Part shown: positions 1 through 6,746 of the stretch, in pieces
How the letters are laid out: every line of letters begins with the position of its first letter
Numbering within the stretch: the stretch's first letter is position 1
The notes under the pieces: generated by a model
What the model was told of the DNA's origin: nothing
Seen by the model: only the letters and a program-made list of their open reading frames with translations
The model's database searches: none
Source: Allorhizocola sp044869915
Lineage (GTDB): Bacteria > Actinomycetota > Actinomycetes > Mycobacteriales > Micromonosporaceae
DNA: 13,039 bases
Assembly: GCA_044869915.1 (NCBI GenBank)
Contig: JBIOYB010000344.1
Span: 1-13,039, forward strand
Reading direction: 5' to 3'
Made by a program: the position numbers and the translations under genes

Positions 1-15
1 AAAGTAAGCACTGGC

Positions 16-669
16 GTGCCTTCCCGACCGACGCGTCAACGTCGGCCATTGCTCGAACCAACAAATCCGATCATCGAGAAGGTACGCCCCTTCTCGACAT
101 CCGATCCACAGGTTCTGAGCATTCCTCGGCTGCGCCCCGACGTGTGCCTCATGGACATCAGGATGCCGCTGATGGACGGGATTGTGGCCACGGAGCGCCT
201 GGCCGGGCCGGGAGTCGCCAACCCGATCGCGGTTGTGGTCATCACCACGTTCGATCTGGACGAATATGTCTATGGCGCGATCCGGGCGGGCGCCAAGGGC
301 TTCCTGCTCAAGGAGGCCGGGCCGGAGCTGCTGACCCAGGCCATCCACGCGGCGGCCAAGGGCGATGCGCTGATCGCGCCCAACGTCACCGTGCGGCTGC
401 TGAAAGCCTTCGTGGAAAACGACTCCCGGGCGAAGCCGCCCAGGCAACCGGTCGAGCCGCTCACCGAGCGCGAAGAGCAGGTGCTGACGGCCGTGGCCGC
501 GGGGCGCACCAACACCGAAATCGCCGGAGAGCTTCACATCAGCCTCAGCACGGTCAAGACACACATCGCGAGCCTGATGGCGAAGCTCAACGCGCGCAAC
601 CGGGTGGAGATCGCGATCTGGGCATACGAGACCGGCCGTGCCGGACGCGCCACTCGTACTAAAGGCTGA
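16..669 (+). CDS. NarL/FixJ-type response regulator with a truncated or replaced receiver N-terminus
   Basis: DNA-binding response regulator that would be phosphorylated by a sensor kinase and control transcription; no kinase lies in the window. Residues 39-102 are a recognisable receiver core: the phospho-acceptor is Asp47 in DVCLMDIRMP, the conserved Thr is in VITTFD (77-78), and Lys99 is in GFLLKEA. A LuxR/NarL helix-turn-helix follows (about 148-206, LTEREEQVL and STVKTH). What is missing is the first strand and helix of the receiver with the acidic pair that binds Mg2+: residues 1-38 are Pro/Arg-rich and unlike the family. The frame stays open to the left edge, so the GTG at 16 is only the first in-window start; an in-frame ATG lies at 151. 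A strong hairpin at 74-97 falls in the anomalous part. I infer a 5'-truncated gene joined to foreign sequence near base 115-135, probably unable to respond normally to phosphorylation. Family assignment is secure; integrity and start are not. Confidence 0.75.
   Translation: MPSRPTRQRRPLLEPTNPIIEKVRPFSTSDPQVLSIPRLRPDVCLMDIRMPLMDGIVATERLAGPGVANPIAVVVITTFDLDEYVYGAIRAGAKGFLLKEAGPELLTQAIHAAAKGDALIAPNVTVRLLKAFVENDSRAKPPRQPVEPLTEREEQVLTAVAAGRTNTEIAGELHISLSTVKTHIASLMAKLNARNRVEIAIWAYETGRAGRATRTKG
74..97. repeat. Perfect 9-bp inverted repeat (hairpin)
   Basis: TCGAGAAGG at 74-82 is exactly complementary to CCTTCTCGA at 89-97, with a 6-nt loop. It lies inside the anomalous 5' part of the response-regulator frame, and a weaker 6-bp inverted repeat (CCGACG, 28-33; CGTCGG, 40-45) lies just upstream. 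Hairpins of this strength are more typical of intergenic DNA or an element end than of a receiver-domain coding region, which supports a sequence junction near base 115-135. There is no T-run on either side to mark it as a classical terminator. Confidence 0.6.
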
Positions 670-673
670 GCGA

Positions 674-692
674 AGGCCCGCAATCCCGGCCT
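674..692 (+). terminator. Weak hairpin after the response regulator
   Basis: AGGCC (674-678) pairs with GGCCT (688-692) around a 9-nt loop, 5 nt after the regulator's stop codon. The stem is short and there is no U-tract, so this is only a possible terminator. Confidence 0.25.
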
Positions 693-735
693 GAATGGCG
701 ATGATTGCCGACCGCCCACACCGGACGATCGGAGC

Positions 736-1440
736 ATGACTGTTCGAGGCAATCGGTGGGTTCCCATATCACTTATCGTGCTGAGTCTCGTGCCTGTGGC
801 CGCGGGCGCCTTCCGAGTGACGCAGCTCGCCAGTGGCGGCGAGGTCAACGAGGGCAACGCCAGGTTCTTCGACGCGCCAGTGCCCGTGATACTGCACATC
901 ATCGGGGCAAGCGTTTACTGCCTTCTCGGCGCGTTCCAGTTTGACAATGCGTTCCGTCGCCGACGCCCAGGCTGGCATCGCATCGCCGGGCGGCTACTCG
1001 TCCCATGTGGACTGACCGCGGCGCTTTCCGGGATCTGGATGACCCTCTTCTACGACGTACCCGCCAATGACGGCGAGATCGTGGCCGCGCTTCGCCTTTT
1101 CTTCGGGACGGCGATGGTGTTCGCGATCGTCCTCGGCCTGCTCGCGATCCGGCGGCGCGACTTCACCCGGCACCGGGCGTGGATGATCCGGGGATACGCG
1201 ATCGGCATCGGCGCCGGCACGCAAGCCTTCACCCACCTGCCATGGGCGCTTGCCCAAACCACACCCGACGAGACGGGCCGTGCCATCGCGATGGGGGCCG
1301 GGTGGCTGATCAATGTGGCGGTCGCGGAGTGGGCCATCCGGCGGTCGCACAGGCGACCGAGCTCCGGCGGTGATGGCCGCGCGGCTCGGGTCGGGCGTGA
1401 GGGTCGGCTGGTCGTGGACACGGGCGTGGTGGCTGGCTGA
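736..1440 (+). CDS. DUF2306 family integral membrane protein
   Basis: Predicted polytopic membrane protein of the DUF2306 family, whose function is unknown. Hydrophobic segments lie at about residues 10-30, 52-68, 88-105, 122-140 and 148-165, with a final one near 185-198. The family's signature stretches are clear: LHIIGASVYCLLGAFQF, the WHRIAGRLL motif, ALSGIWMTLFY, then RRRDFTRHRAWMIRGYAIG with conserved His and Arg residues at a membrane boundary. The last 25 or so residues after RRSHRRPSSGG are low-complexity and are encoded by the first copy of an 88-bp tandem duplication, so the native C-terminus was probably shorter. GGAG (731-734) lies only one base before the ATG, too close for a standard ribosome site, but the N-terminus matches the usual family start. 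The DinB-type gene follows on the same strand after 92 bp. Confidence 0.82.
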   Translation: MTVRGNRWVPISLIVLSLVPVAAGAFRVTQLASGGEVNEGNARFFDAPVPVILHIIGASVYCLLGAFQFDNAFRRRRPGWHRIAGRLLVPCGLTAALSGIWMTLFYDVPANDGEIVAALRLFFGTAMVFAIVLGLLAIRRRDFTRHRAWMIRGYAIGIGAGTQAFTHLPWALAQTTPDETGRAIAMGAGWLINVAVAEWAIRRSHRRPSSGGDGRAARVGREGRLVVDTGVVAG

Positions 1441-1547
1441 TCGGGTGCTTGAGTTCGGTGTCGGTCGTGCGATTCGGGTCGGGCGTAATGATCGGTTGGA
1501 CGTGGGCTCGGGCGTGGTGGCAGGCTGATTCGGTGCTTGAATTCAGC
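1387..1547. repeat. 88-bp imperfect tandem duplication across a gene junction
   Basis: Sequence starting CGGGTCGGGCGT at 1387 recurs at 1475, an offset of 88 bp, and stays aligned for about 73 bases at roughly 80 percent identity, through the shared blocks CGGGCGTGGTGG and GGTGCTTGA. Each copy holds the C-terminal codons GVVAG, a TGA stop (1438-1440 and 1526-1528) and a GTG CTT GA start-like segment of the next gene. The second copy carries the start now assigned to the DinB-type gene. Because 88 is not a multiple of three, the copies are read in different frames. The divergence shows that the duplication is not recent. Confidence 0.75.
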
Positions 1548-2276
1548 GGCGCGGACCTGAGCGGATCCCGGTTCGAGGACGTCAATCTCGCCGGCGCGCG
1601 GTTCGCCAACGTGAACCTGATGGGCGTCAAAATCCGTGGCGCGTGGGCGAAGGACGTCGAGATCAACGGATATCTGGAAAGCCTCAGGCTCAACGGGGTG
1701 GACGTGGTGCCGCTGCTCGAGGCCGAACTCGACCGCCGCCACCCCGAGCGACTCAAGCTACGGCCGACCGACGCCGACGGGTTTCGCGAGGCATGGGCCG
1801 TCATCGAAGGGCTGTGGCCGTCGACTCTCGAGCGGGCACGGCGGCTGCCGCCCGAGTTGCTGCACGAGCGGGTCGACGACGAATGGTCGTTCATCGAGAC
1901 GTTGCGCCACCTCGTGTTTGCGGCCGATGCCTGGGTGAAGCGGACGATACTCGGTGATCCGGCGCCTTACCACGCGTTCGACCTGCCGCACACCGAGATG
2001 TCCGACCAGCCGGGCGTGCCGCGTGACCTGGCCGCCAAGCCCAGCCTCGACGAGATGCTCGCGCTGCGCGCCGACCGCATGGCCGTCGTCCGCGACGTGA
2101 TGGCCGGGCTGACCGACGGCTCGCTGGAAGGCGTGACCGAGCCGGTGCAGGCACCGGGCTACCCGGAGGCGGGTGCCTATCCGGTGCGCAGGTGCCTCAT
2201 GACCGTTGTGAACGAGGAGTGGGCGCACCGCCAATACGCCGAGCGGGACCTGACCGCCATCGAGGCCCGCGCCTGA
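1533..2276 (+). CDS. Pentapeptide-repeat/DinB domain protein
   Basis: Two-domain cytoplasmic protein of 247 aa. Residues 4-46 are a short run of pentapeptide-like repeats (FSGADLSGSRF, NLAGARF, NLMGVKI), normally a right-handed beta helix. Residues 85-245 are a DinB/YfiT-type four-helix bundle, the fold of divalent-metal-dependent mycothiol or bacillithiol transferases and related proteins. Candidate metal-ligand histidines are His126 in TLRHLVFAAD and His232 in EEWAHRQYAERDL; the third ligand is not obvious (His147 and His153 lie in the loop HAFDLPHTEM). An earlier ATG frame from 1449 would add 28 residues that derive only from the 88-bp duplication, so I chose GTG 1533, which gives the VLEFSGADL start expected of this fusion. 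No good Shine-Dalgarno sequence precedes it. The substrate cannot be predicted. The gene ends inside the first copy of another direct repeat. Confidence 0.75.
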   Translation: MLEFSGADLSGSRFEDVNLAGARFANVNLMGVKIRGAWAKDVEINGYLESLRLNGVDVVPLLEAELDRRHPERLKLRPTDADGFREAWAVIEGLWPSTLERARRLPPELLHERVDDEWSFIETLRHLVFAADAWVKRTILGDPAPYHAFDLPHTEMSDQPGVPRDLAAKPSLDEMLALRADRMAVVRDVMAGLTDGSLEGVTEPVQAPGYPEAGAYPVRRCLMTVVNEEWAHRQYAERDLTAIEARA

Positions 2277-2453
2277 TCGGCCCGGTTGGGCAGCGTCAGT
2301 ACGGACGTGCATGTTTTGGGCCCGCGCCTGATCGGCCCGGTTGGGCGGCCGTGCGCCCTCGGGGGCTGCACTTGACCCGCTCCCGTCGGACGGACGTGCA
2401 TGTTTTGGGCCTGCGCCTGATCGGCCCGGTTGGGCAGCGTCAGTACGGCCGTG
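2265..2453. repeat. Three direct repeats that include a stop codon
   Basis: GCCCGCGCCTGATCGGCCCG starts at 2265 and 2320, and again at 2409 with one change. After CCCGGTTGGGC, copies 1 and 3 continue with AGCGTCAGTACGG, and copies 1 and 2 end in ACGTGCATGTTTTGGG. Copy 1 begins inside the last codons of the DinB-type gene and includes its TGA (2274-2276). Copy 2 differs by a replaced segment (about 2347-2391) that holds a hairpin. Spacings are 55 and 89 bp. The rest of the gap between the convergent genes (to 2528) shows nothing recognisable. Confidence 0.8.
2351..2371 (+). terminator. Bulged 8-bp hairpin between convergent genes
   Basis: GTGCGCCC (2351-2358) pairs with GGGC and GCAC (2363-2366, 2368-2371) around a TCGG tetraloop with one bulged T. 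It lies about 75 bp after the DinB-type stop, in the segment found only in the middle repeat copy, and about 160 bp beyond the stop of the convergent minus-strand gene. It has no U-tract, as is common for actinobacterial terminators, and could act for either strand. Confidence 0.45.
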
Positions 2454-2528
2454 CTTTGCCCGGCCAGGATCGTCCGCCCGCCCTCGTGGCGCACGGCGAA
2501 CCATCAGCCCGGCGAGCGCTGCAGGTCG

Positions 2529-3050
2529 CTAGATGATGTCGGCGAGTTTGAGGAACCCGTAGCCGGCCAGGCCGAATAGGGCGAAGATCGCAACGATAGC
2601 GGTGAGGCCGCATCCGACGGTGACCAGTGTGTCCGACCATCCATTGCCAGGTCCCGGGGCGAAGCCAGCCGGGACATCGCCGTCCTGCTCGGCGGCGGCG
2701 GTCAGCCCGTGCAGGCGCGCCTTTGCGGCCGGCCCCAGGTGCGGCAAGGGGTCGTCTGGAAGTTTCAGCGCCAGAAGCCGCGGCTTTGGGCGTGGGAAGG
2801 CGCGCTCGAACGCCGCGATGTCTTGGGGCTCAACGTCTTCGGTGAGATATCCCCAGCGGCCGGCCTCGCCCAGATTGCCGATCTGCCGGTTGACCGCTGC
2901 CCGGCGCACACGGATGTCGAAGTCGTCAGGGTATGCGACGGCAAGGCTGGCCAGACGCTGCAACGCGGGGTAGGTGTGGCCCCGGTTGAGTTCGTGCTCG
3001 ATCCTGGCAAGAGTCTGCCCTTCGACATGGGACGCATCTTTGCGCAGCAT
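2529..3050 (-). CDS. DUF6584-like protein with C-terminal membrane anchor
   Basis: Protein of 173 aa with a helical N-terminal domain (about residues 8-90) that has the look of the DUF6584 family: ARIEHELNRGHTYPALQRL, an AVNRQIGNLGEAGRWGYLT segment and a following FERAFPRP. The GNLGEAGRWGYL part resembles a TPR-type helix turn. After a Pro/Gly-rich stretch, residues 141-167 form one hydrophobic transmembrane helix close to the C-terminus, implying a tail-anchored protein with the domain in the cytoplasm. A longer reading from 3179 is possible but would add 43 Arg/Pro-rich residues that overlap the upstream peptidase gene, so ATG 3050 is preferred; no clear Shine-Dalgarno site is seen. It lies 67 bp behind the M28 peptidase gene on the same strand, with a hairpin between them. 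The function is unknown. Confidence 0.65.
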   Translation of the reverse strand: MLRKDASHVEGQTLARIEHELNRGHTYPALQRLASLAVAYPDDFDIRVRRAAVNRQIGNLGEAGRWGYLTEDVEPQDIAAFERAFPRPKPRLLALKLPDDPLPHLGPAAKARLHGLTAAAEQDGDVPAGFAPGPGNGWSDTLVTVGCGLTAIVAIFALFGLAGYGFLKLADII

Positions 3051-3078
3051 GCGAGGGGTCCGCAGGCGAATTTGCGGT

Positions 3079-3111
3079 GCGGGCCCGGCCTGTCGCCGTG
3101 GCCGAGCCCGC
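3079..3111 (-). terminator. 12-bp hairpin after the M28 peptidase gene
   Basis: On the minus strand, GCGGGCTCGGCC pairs with GGCCGGGCCCGC over 12 positions (one of them G-U in RNA) around a 9-nt loop, 6 nt after the peptidase stop codon. It is very stable but lacks a U-tract. It probably terminates or attenuates transcription before the DUF6584-like gene. Confidence 0.6.
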
Positions 3112-3117
3112 GCGCGG

Positions 3118-4503
3118 CTAGGTGGAGACCGGCACCGGGAAGGCGACCGGGCTGCGGCGGCCGGCCCGGTCGTAGGCACGGAGTCCTAATTGGACATTGT
3201 CCTTGACGAGGTCGACCGTTGCTGTGGTCACGTTGCCGACGTCGATGGCGTGCGTCCAGTCGGGCTCGGTGGTCTCGCGGTGGACGATCTCGTATCCCGC
3301 CAGCTCCGGATCGGTGGCGGCGTCCCACCGAAGGGTGGAGTCGTTGGTCAGCGTGCCGGCCACGATTTTGAGGCCTTTCGGCGTCCCCGGGCCCCGCGCG
3401 AGTGACCATAACGCGGCGGCGTTGACTCTGGCCACGCGTGCTACGTACTCAAAATCGCAAAATTCTGGTAAATCCCCGAACTGGACGCCGTTTTCGAACC
3501 GGACATCCTGGTGCTCGTGGTTATAGTTTTCGCGCGGCTCGGTAAACCGGGCGGCCGGATATCCTTGCTGCAAAAAGGATACGTGGTCGCTGCCCCGCAG
3601 ATATCGGTCGCGCCGCCAGACGACCCTGACCCGCATCCGAGTGTGCTCGTTGTCCGCGACATCCTTGACGAACCGGCCCAGTTGCCTTGACGGGCCGTCG
3701 TTTTCGCCGCCGACCGACCGCCGGGTGGCGCCCTCCTGTGCCGTCTCGGCGGTGGGCACGCCCTCCACAAACAGCCGCACGGTTTGCGGATCGGGGCGGG
3801 TGCCGTCCCAGCCCGAGCTCGCGCCGACGATGTCGTTGCTGAACATGCCCTGCACGTCGACGCCGGCGGCCTTCATCTGCGTGGCCATGTGCGCCGAACC
3901 GTACAGGCCCTGCTCCTCGCCCGCGACCGTGACGAAAACGATGGTTCCCTTGAACACCCGGTTGGCGAAGACGCGGGCGAGCTCGATGACTGCCGCGCAA
4001 CCCGAGGCGTCGTCGTCCGCGCCGGGCGCGTCGCTGGTGAAGTTCATGACGTCGGTGACGCGCGAGTCGATGTGCCCGGACACGACATAAACACGTTCCG
4101 GAGACGCGTCACCGCGCAGCGTGGCGATGACGTTGGTGATGGGTGTGGGCACGGGTATCCGCGGCGACACGGGCTGGATGAAAGTCTGCTTCTCGACCGT
4201 CATCCGCCCGCCCGAGGTGGCCGCGATGCCGAGCATGGTGTCGTAGACCCAGTCGGTGGCCGCGCCGATGCCGCGCACCGGATCGTCCTGACTGGACAGG
4301 GTGTGCCTCGTGCCGAACTGGACCAGCCGCATGACGGTGGCCTGGATGCGGCGTGCGTCGATCTCCCGGAGGAGATCCCGAAGTTCCTTTTCGGGCCGCT
4401 GGGGGCGGATCTGCCCCTCATGGTCCTCCGTTGACGGATTGAGGGAGGCCACTGTCAAGGCGGCCGTCGCGGAGAGGAAGTCGCGACGGGTAGGGTTCTC
4501 CAT
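3118..4503 (-). CDS. Secreted M28 family zinc metallopeptidase with C-terminal Ig/FnIII-like domain
   Basis: Predicted exported aminopeptidase of family M28, which uses two zinc ions to remove N-terminal residues. The N-terminus has a twin-arginine-type motif (TRRDFL, residues 5-10) followed by a modest hydrophobic stretch, so Tat export is likely. The catalytic domain spans about 115-365 with the expected ligands: His144 in SGHIDSR, the bridging Asp in GADDDASG (163-164), the catalytic pair Glu196-Glu197 in VAGEEQGLYGS, Asp224 in FSNDIVG and a terminal His in NYNHEHQDV (329 or 331). Substrate-pocket elements such as GSDH (304-307) are present. Residues 373-461 look like a fibronectin type III or related beta domain (LRWDAATDPELAGYEI). 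All catalytic residues are intact. It is transcribed divergently from the channel gene, with a 124-bp shared intergenic region. No clear ribosome site precedes the ATG at 4503. Confidence 0.88.
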   Translation of the reverse strand: MENPTRRDFLSATAALTVASLNPSTEDHEGQIRPQRPEKELRDLLREIDARRIQATVMRLVQFGTRHTLSSQDDPVRGIGAATDWVYDTMLGIAATSGGRMTVEKQTFIQPVSPRIPVPTPITNVIATLRGDASPERVYVVSGHIDSRVTDVMNFTSDAPGADDDASGCAAVIELARVFANRVFKGTIVFVTVAGEEQGLYGSAHMATQMKAAGVDVQGMFSNDIVGASSGWDGTRPDPQTVRLFVEGVPTAETAQEGATRRSVGGENDGPSRQLGRFVKDVADNEHTRMRVRVVWRRDRYLRGSDHVSFLQQGYPAARFTEPRENYNHEHQDVRFENGVQFGDLPEFCDFEYVARVARVNAAALWSLARGPGTPKGLKIVAGTLTNDSTLRWDAATDPELAGYEIVHRETTEPDWTHAIDVGNVTTATVDLVKDNVQLGLRAYDRAGRRSPVAFPVPVST

Positions 4504-4533
4504 TCATCGAAGTATTCCAATATCAACCCCAGC

Positions 4534-4562
4534 TGTCCATTTCGGCCGGACATCACTACAGT
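4534..4562 (+). promoter_or_regulatory. Possible promoter/operator of the ion channel gene
   Basis: A TACAGT hexamer (4557-4562) is a reasonable -10 element, about 65 bp upstream of the channel start. Upstream of it an inverted repeat, TGTCC (4534-4538) and GGACA (4548-4552), overlaps the expected -35 position. Both are short, so this is tentative. Confidence 0.25.
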
Positions 4563-4612
4563 GTTTCCGTTATTGCGGGGGATCCAACGGATGTCGCTGA
4601 ATGGCAGCGATC

Positions 4613-4620
4613 GGGAGGAA
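4613..4620 (+). promoter_or_regulatory. Shine-Dalgarno site that fixes the channel start at 4628
   Basis: GGGAGGAA ends 7 nt before ATG 4628. An in-frame ATG at 4601 lies upstream of this site and would put the ribosome site inside the coding region, so the shorter start is preferred. Confidence 0.7.
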
Positions 4621-4627
4621 TCCGGAT

Positions 4628-6505
4628 ATGGCACGACGGCCCGGTTATCGAGCACGCTTTCGGTACTGGTTCGACAACACGATGTCCCGTGGCACGGTCG
4701 GCCTGATCGGCTGGCTCGCGGTGGCCTCGTTCTTGCTCATCGCCATCATCACCACGGCGATCGAACTGGTCACGGCCGGCGATGACCCCAAGCGGGTGCC
4801 GGCATTGCAGCTGCTCTGGCAGACGTTCATCACCACGTTCAGCCTGTCCGCGCCGGGCGAGGGCGACTGGCCGGTGCTGGTGATGTGGTTCATCCTCGCG
4901 CTCGGTGGCATTTTCATCGCCAGCGCGCTGATCGGTCTGCTCACCACCGGCCTGCATCGGCGGCTCGAGCAGCTGCGCAAGGGCCGGTCACAGGTGCTCG
5001 AGAAGGACCACACGGTCATCCTGGGGTGGTCAGACCAGATTTACACGCTCATCACCGAACTGGTGCACGCCAACGAGAGCCGCGGCAAGGCGGCTATCGC
5101 CATCATGGCCGACCAGGACAAGGTGCTCATGGAAGACAAGCTGGAGCACCGCATCCCCGACACGGGCAAGACGCGGCTCGTCTTCCGCACGGGCAGCCCA
5201 CTCGACCTGACCGACCTCGAGATGGTCAACCTCAACGAGGCCCGCTCCATCATCGTGCTCTCGCCCGACAACGTGTCCGAGGAGGACGCGGACGCCTTTG
5301 TCATCAAGGTGTTGCTCGCCATCAACAAGGGTCCGGAGTTTCGCGGACGGCCGCATCACGTCGTCGCGTCGGTGCGCGACAGCCGCAACCGCGCCGTGGC
5401 AAAGCTTGCGGGCGGTGACGCGATCGTGCTCGACGGTGACGACATCAGCGCCCGGCTCATCGTGCAGACGGCCCGCCAGTCCAAGCTTTCCGTGGTATAT
5501 CAGGATCTGTTCGACTTCGGTGGCGACGAGATCTACATGGTTGCCGAACGGGCTTTGGTGGGCAAGCAATTCGGCCAAGCCCTGCACGCATACCGGAAGG
5601 CATGCCCCATCGGCATCCTTTCGCAGGACGGCAAGACGACCCTCAACCCGCCGATGGAGACGATCATCGCGCCCGGAGACCAGTTGGTGCTCCTGGCCGA
5701 GGACGACTCGAAGATCAAGCTGTCGGCGCGCACCTTCCCGGTCGACGAGACCTCGATCCTGCACGGCGTGCGCGGGCCGTCCGCGCCCGAGAGCACGCTG
5801 ATCCTCGGCTGGAACGAACGGGCCGAAAGGATTATCGGACAGCTCGACGTCTACGTCGCGGACGGATCCACGGTGGACGTCGTGACCGACCGGCAGGACG
5901 CCGACGCGGTCGCGTCCAACATGGCCTCGCGCCTGCACCACCTGATGGTCCGCTCCAAGTTCGGCGACATCCGCGACCGTGAGCTGCTCGGCTCGCTCGA
6001 CGTGGCCACGTTCAACAATGTGATCCTGCTGTCCGACGATCAGCAGGACCCGCTGACCGCCGACTCGCGCGTCCTGGTCACGCTGCTGCACCTGCGCGAC
6101 CTGCTGGCGACGGGCGGCAGCTCGAGCTCGATCGTCAGCGAGATGCGCGACGACCGTGACCGGGCGCTGGCCCAGCTCACCAAGGCCGACGACTTCGTGG
6201 TCAGCGAGCAGCTGGTAAGCCTGCTGATGACCCAGATCTCGGAGAACAAGCACCTCAAGTCGGTCTTCGACGACCTGTTCGACCCGGAGGGTGCCGAGAT
6301 CTACATCCGGCCGTCCACCTATTACCTGCGGCAGGTGTCGGGCTACACGTTCGCGACGGCGGTCGAGGCGGCGCGGCGTCGGGGCGAGGTGGCCATCGGC
6401 TATCGGCTCGCCGACCCGGGGGACGGGCACGGGGTGGTGCTCAACCCGGACAAAGAGTTGCCGATGCCGGCCATCGACCGCTTGATCGTGCTATCGACCA
6501 GCTGA
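4628..6505 (+). CDS. CASTOR/POLLUX-like ion channel with two RCK/TrkA-N-type domains
   Basis: Membrane protein of 625 aa resembling the bacterial relatives of the plant nuclear cation channels CASTOR and POLLUX; such proteins are often labelled TrkA or NAD-binding lipoprotein. Residues 23-48 form the first transmembrane helix, 57-80 a re-entrant pore-like segment (LLWQTFITTFSLSAPGEGDW) and 82-109 the second helix. Two cytosolic Rossmann-like regulatory domains follow, starting at HTVILGWSDQ (about 128) and STLILGWNER (about 389); the repeated ILGW motif marks their nucleotide- or ion-binding loops. The CASTOR-type mid region around residues 205-305 includes DLFDFGGDEIY, which recurs in the second half as DLFDPEGAEIY. 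The K+ channel signature GYG is absent, so selectivity cannot be read from sequence. It probably assembles as a tetramer. Length is close to full size. Transcription likely ends in the GC-rich hairpin just after the stop. Confidence 0.85.
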   Translation: MARRPGYRARFRYWFDNTMSRGTVGLIGWLAVASFLLIAIITTAIELVTAGDDPKRVPALQLLWQTFITTFSLSAPGEGDWPVLVMWFILALGGIFIASALIGLLTTGLHRRLEQLRKGRSQVLEKDHTVILGWSDQIYTLITELVHANESRGKAAIAIMADQDKVLMEDKLEHRIPDTGKTRLVFRTGSPLDLTDLEMVNLNEARSIIVLSPDNVSEEDADAFVIKVLLAINKGPEFRGRPHHVVASVRDSRNRAVAKLAGGDAIVLDGDDISARLIVQTARQSKLSVVYQDLFDFGGDEIYMVAERALVGKQFGQALHAYRKACPIGILSQDGKTTLNPPMETIIAPGDQLVLLAEDDSKIKLSARTFPVDETSILHGVRGPSAPESTLILGWNERAERIIGQLDVYVADGSTVDVVTDRQDADAVASNMASRLHHLMVRSKFGDIRDRELLGSLDVATFNNVILLSDDQQDPLTADSRVLVTLLHLRDLLATGGSSSSIVSEMRDDRDRALAQLTKADDFVVSEQLVSLLMTQISENKHLKSVFDDLFDPEGAEIYIRPSTYYLRQVSGYTFATAVEAARRRGEVAIGYRLADPGDGHGVVLNPDKELPMPAIDRLIVLSTS

Positions 6506-6698
6506 GACACGCCGGCCGAGGCCGGCTGAGAGAGTCGGCGGAGGCTGGCTGAGACACACGCCGGCGAGGCCGATTGAGAGGTCGGCGGAAGGTCGGTTGA
6601 GGGAGTCGACAAAGGCCGGCTGATGGGGTCGGCTGAAAGGGGCGGCGGAAGGCCGGCTGAGGGGGTCGGCCAAGGCCGGCTGATGGGGGTCGGCGAGG
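6501..6698. repeat. Array of degenerate 23-nt hairpin repeats after the channel gene
   Basis: About eight to nine head-to-tail copies of a unit near GGCCGGCTGAGRGRGTCGGC plus 2-4 bases fill the gap after the channel gene. The first copy includes the channel's own stop (GCTGAG, 6501-6506), and GCTGAGACAC recurs at 6548. Within a unit GCCGGC can pair with GTCGGC (one G-U) around a TGAGGGG-type loop, so the transcript could fold into a row of small stem-loops. There are no unique spacers. The unit length is not a multiple of three and TGA recurs, so it is not coding on the plus strand. Confidence 0.75.
6511..6526 (+). terminator. GC-rich hairpin directly after the channel gene
   Basis: GCCGGC (6511-6516) and GCCGGC (6521-6526) form a perfect 6-bp stem with a CGAG loop, 5 nt after the stop codon. 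It is the strongest stem-loop of the repeat array and a likely terminator, although it lacks a U-tract. Confidence 0.5.
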
Positions 6699-6706
6699 GG
6701 CACTCG

Positions 6707-6720
6707 AAATGCGCGCATTT
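6707..6720. promoter_or_regulatory. Perfect 14-bp palindrome upstream of the two-TM/HEPN pair
   Basis: AAATGCGCGCATTT is its own reverse complement. It lies 15 nt upstream of a TATAGT -10 element and covers the position where a -35 element would sit, where no TTGACA-like sequence is found. This is the arrangement expected of an operator. No regulator gene is adjacent. Confidence 0.5.
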
Positions 6721-6735
6721 TATGAAAAAACTGGA

Positions 6736-6741
6736 TATAGT
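6736..6741 (+). promoter_or_regulatory. -10 element of a leaderless promoter
   Basis: TATAGT fits TANNNT and ends 5 nt before ATG 6747, so transcription would start at or next to the A of the start codon. No Shine-Dalgarno sequence precedes this ATG, which agrees with a leaderless transcript. Confidence 0.6.
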
Positions 6742-6746
6742 ACGGC

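Noticed and set aside
74..97. Integron attC or element terminal repeat
   Set aside because: Only a simple hairpin is visible; core sites, an integrase and flanking duplications are not.
4601..4627. Upstream ATG of the channel gene
   Set aside because: The ribosome site lies downstream of it and is correctly placed for ATG 4628.
5030..6430. 466-codon open frame on the minus strand opposite the channel gene
   Set aside because: It is a GC-rich shadow of a well-supported plus-strand gene; its translation has no domain pattern.
6501..6698. CRISPR array
   Set aside because: Units are contiguous and degenerate with no unique spacers, and no cas genes are present.
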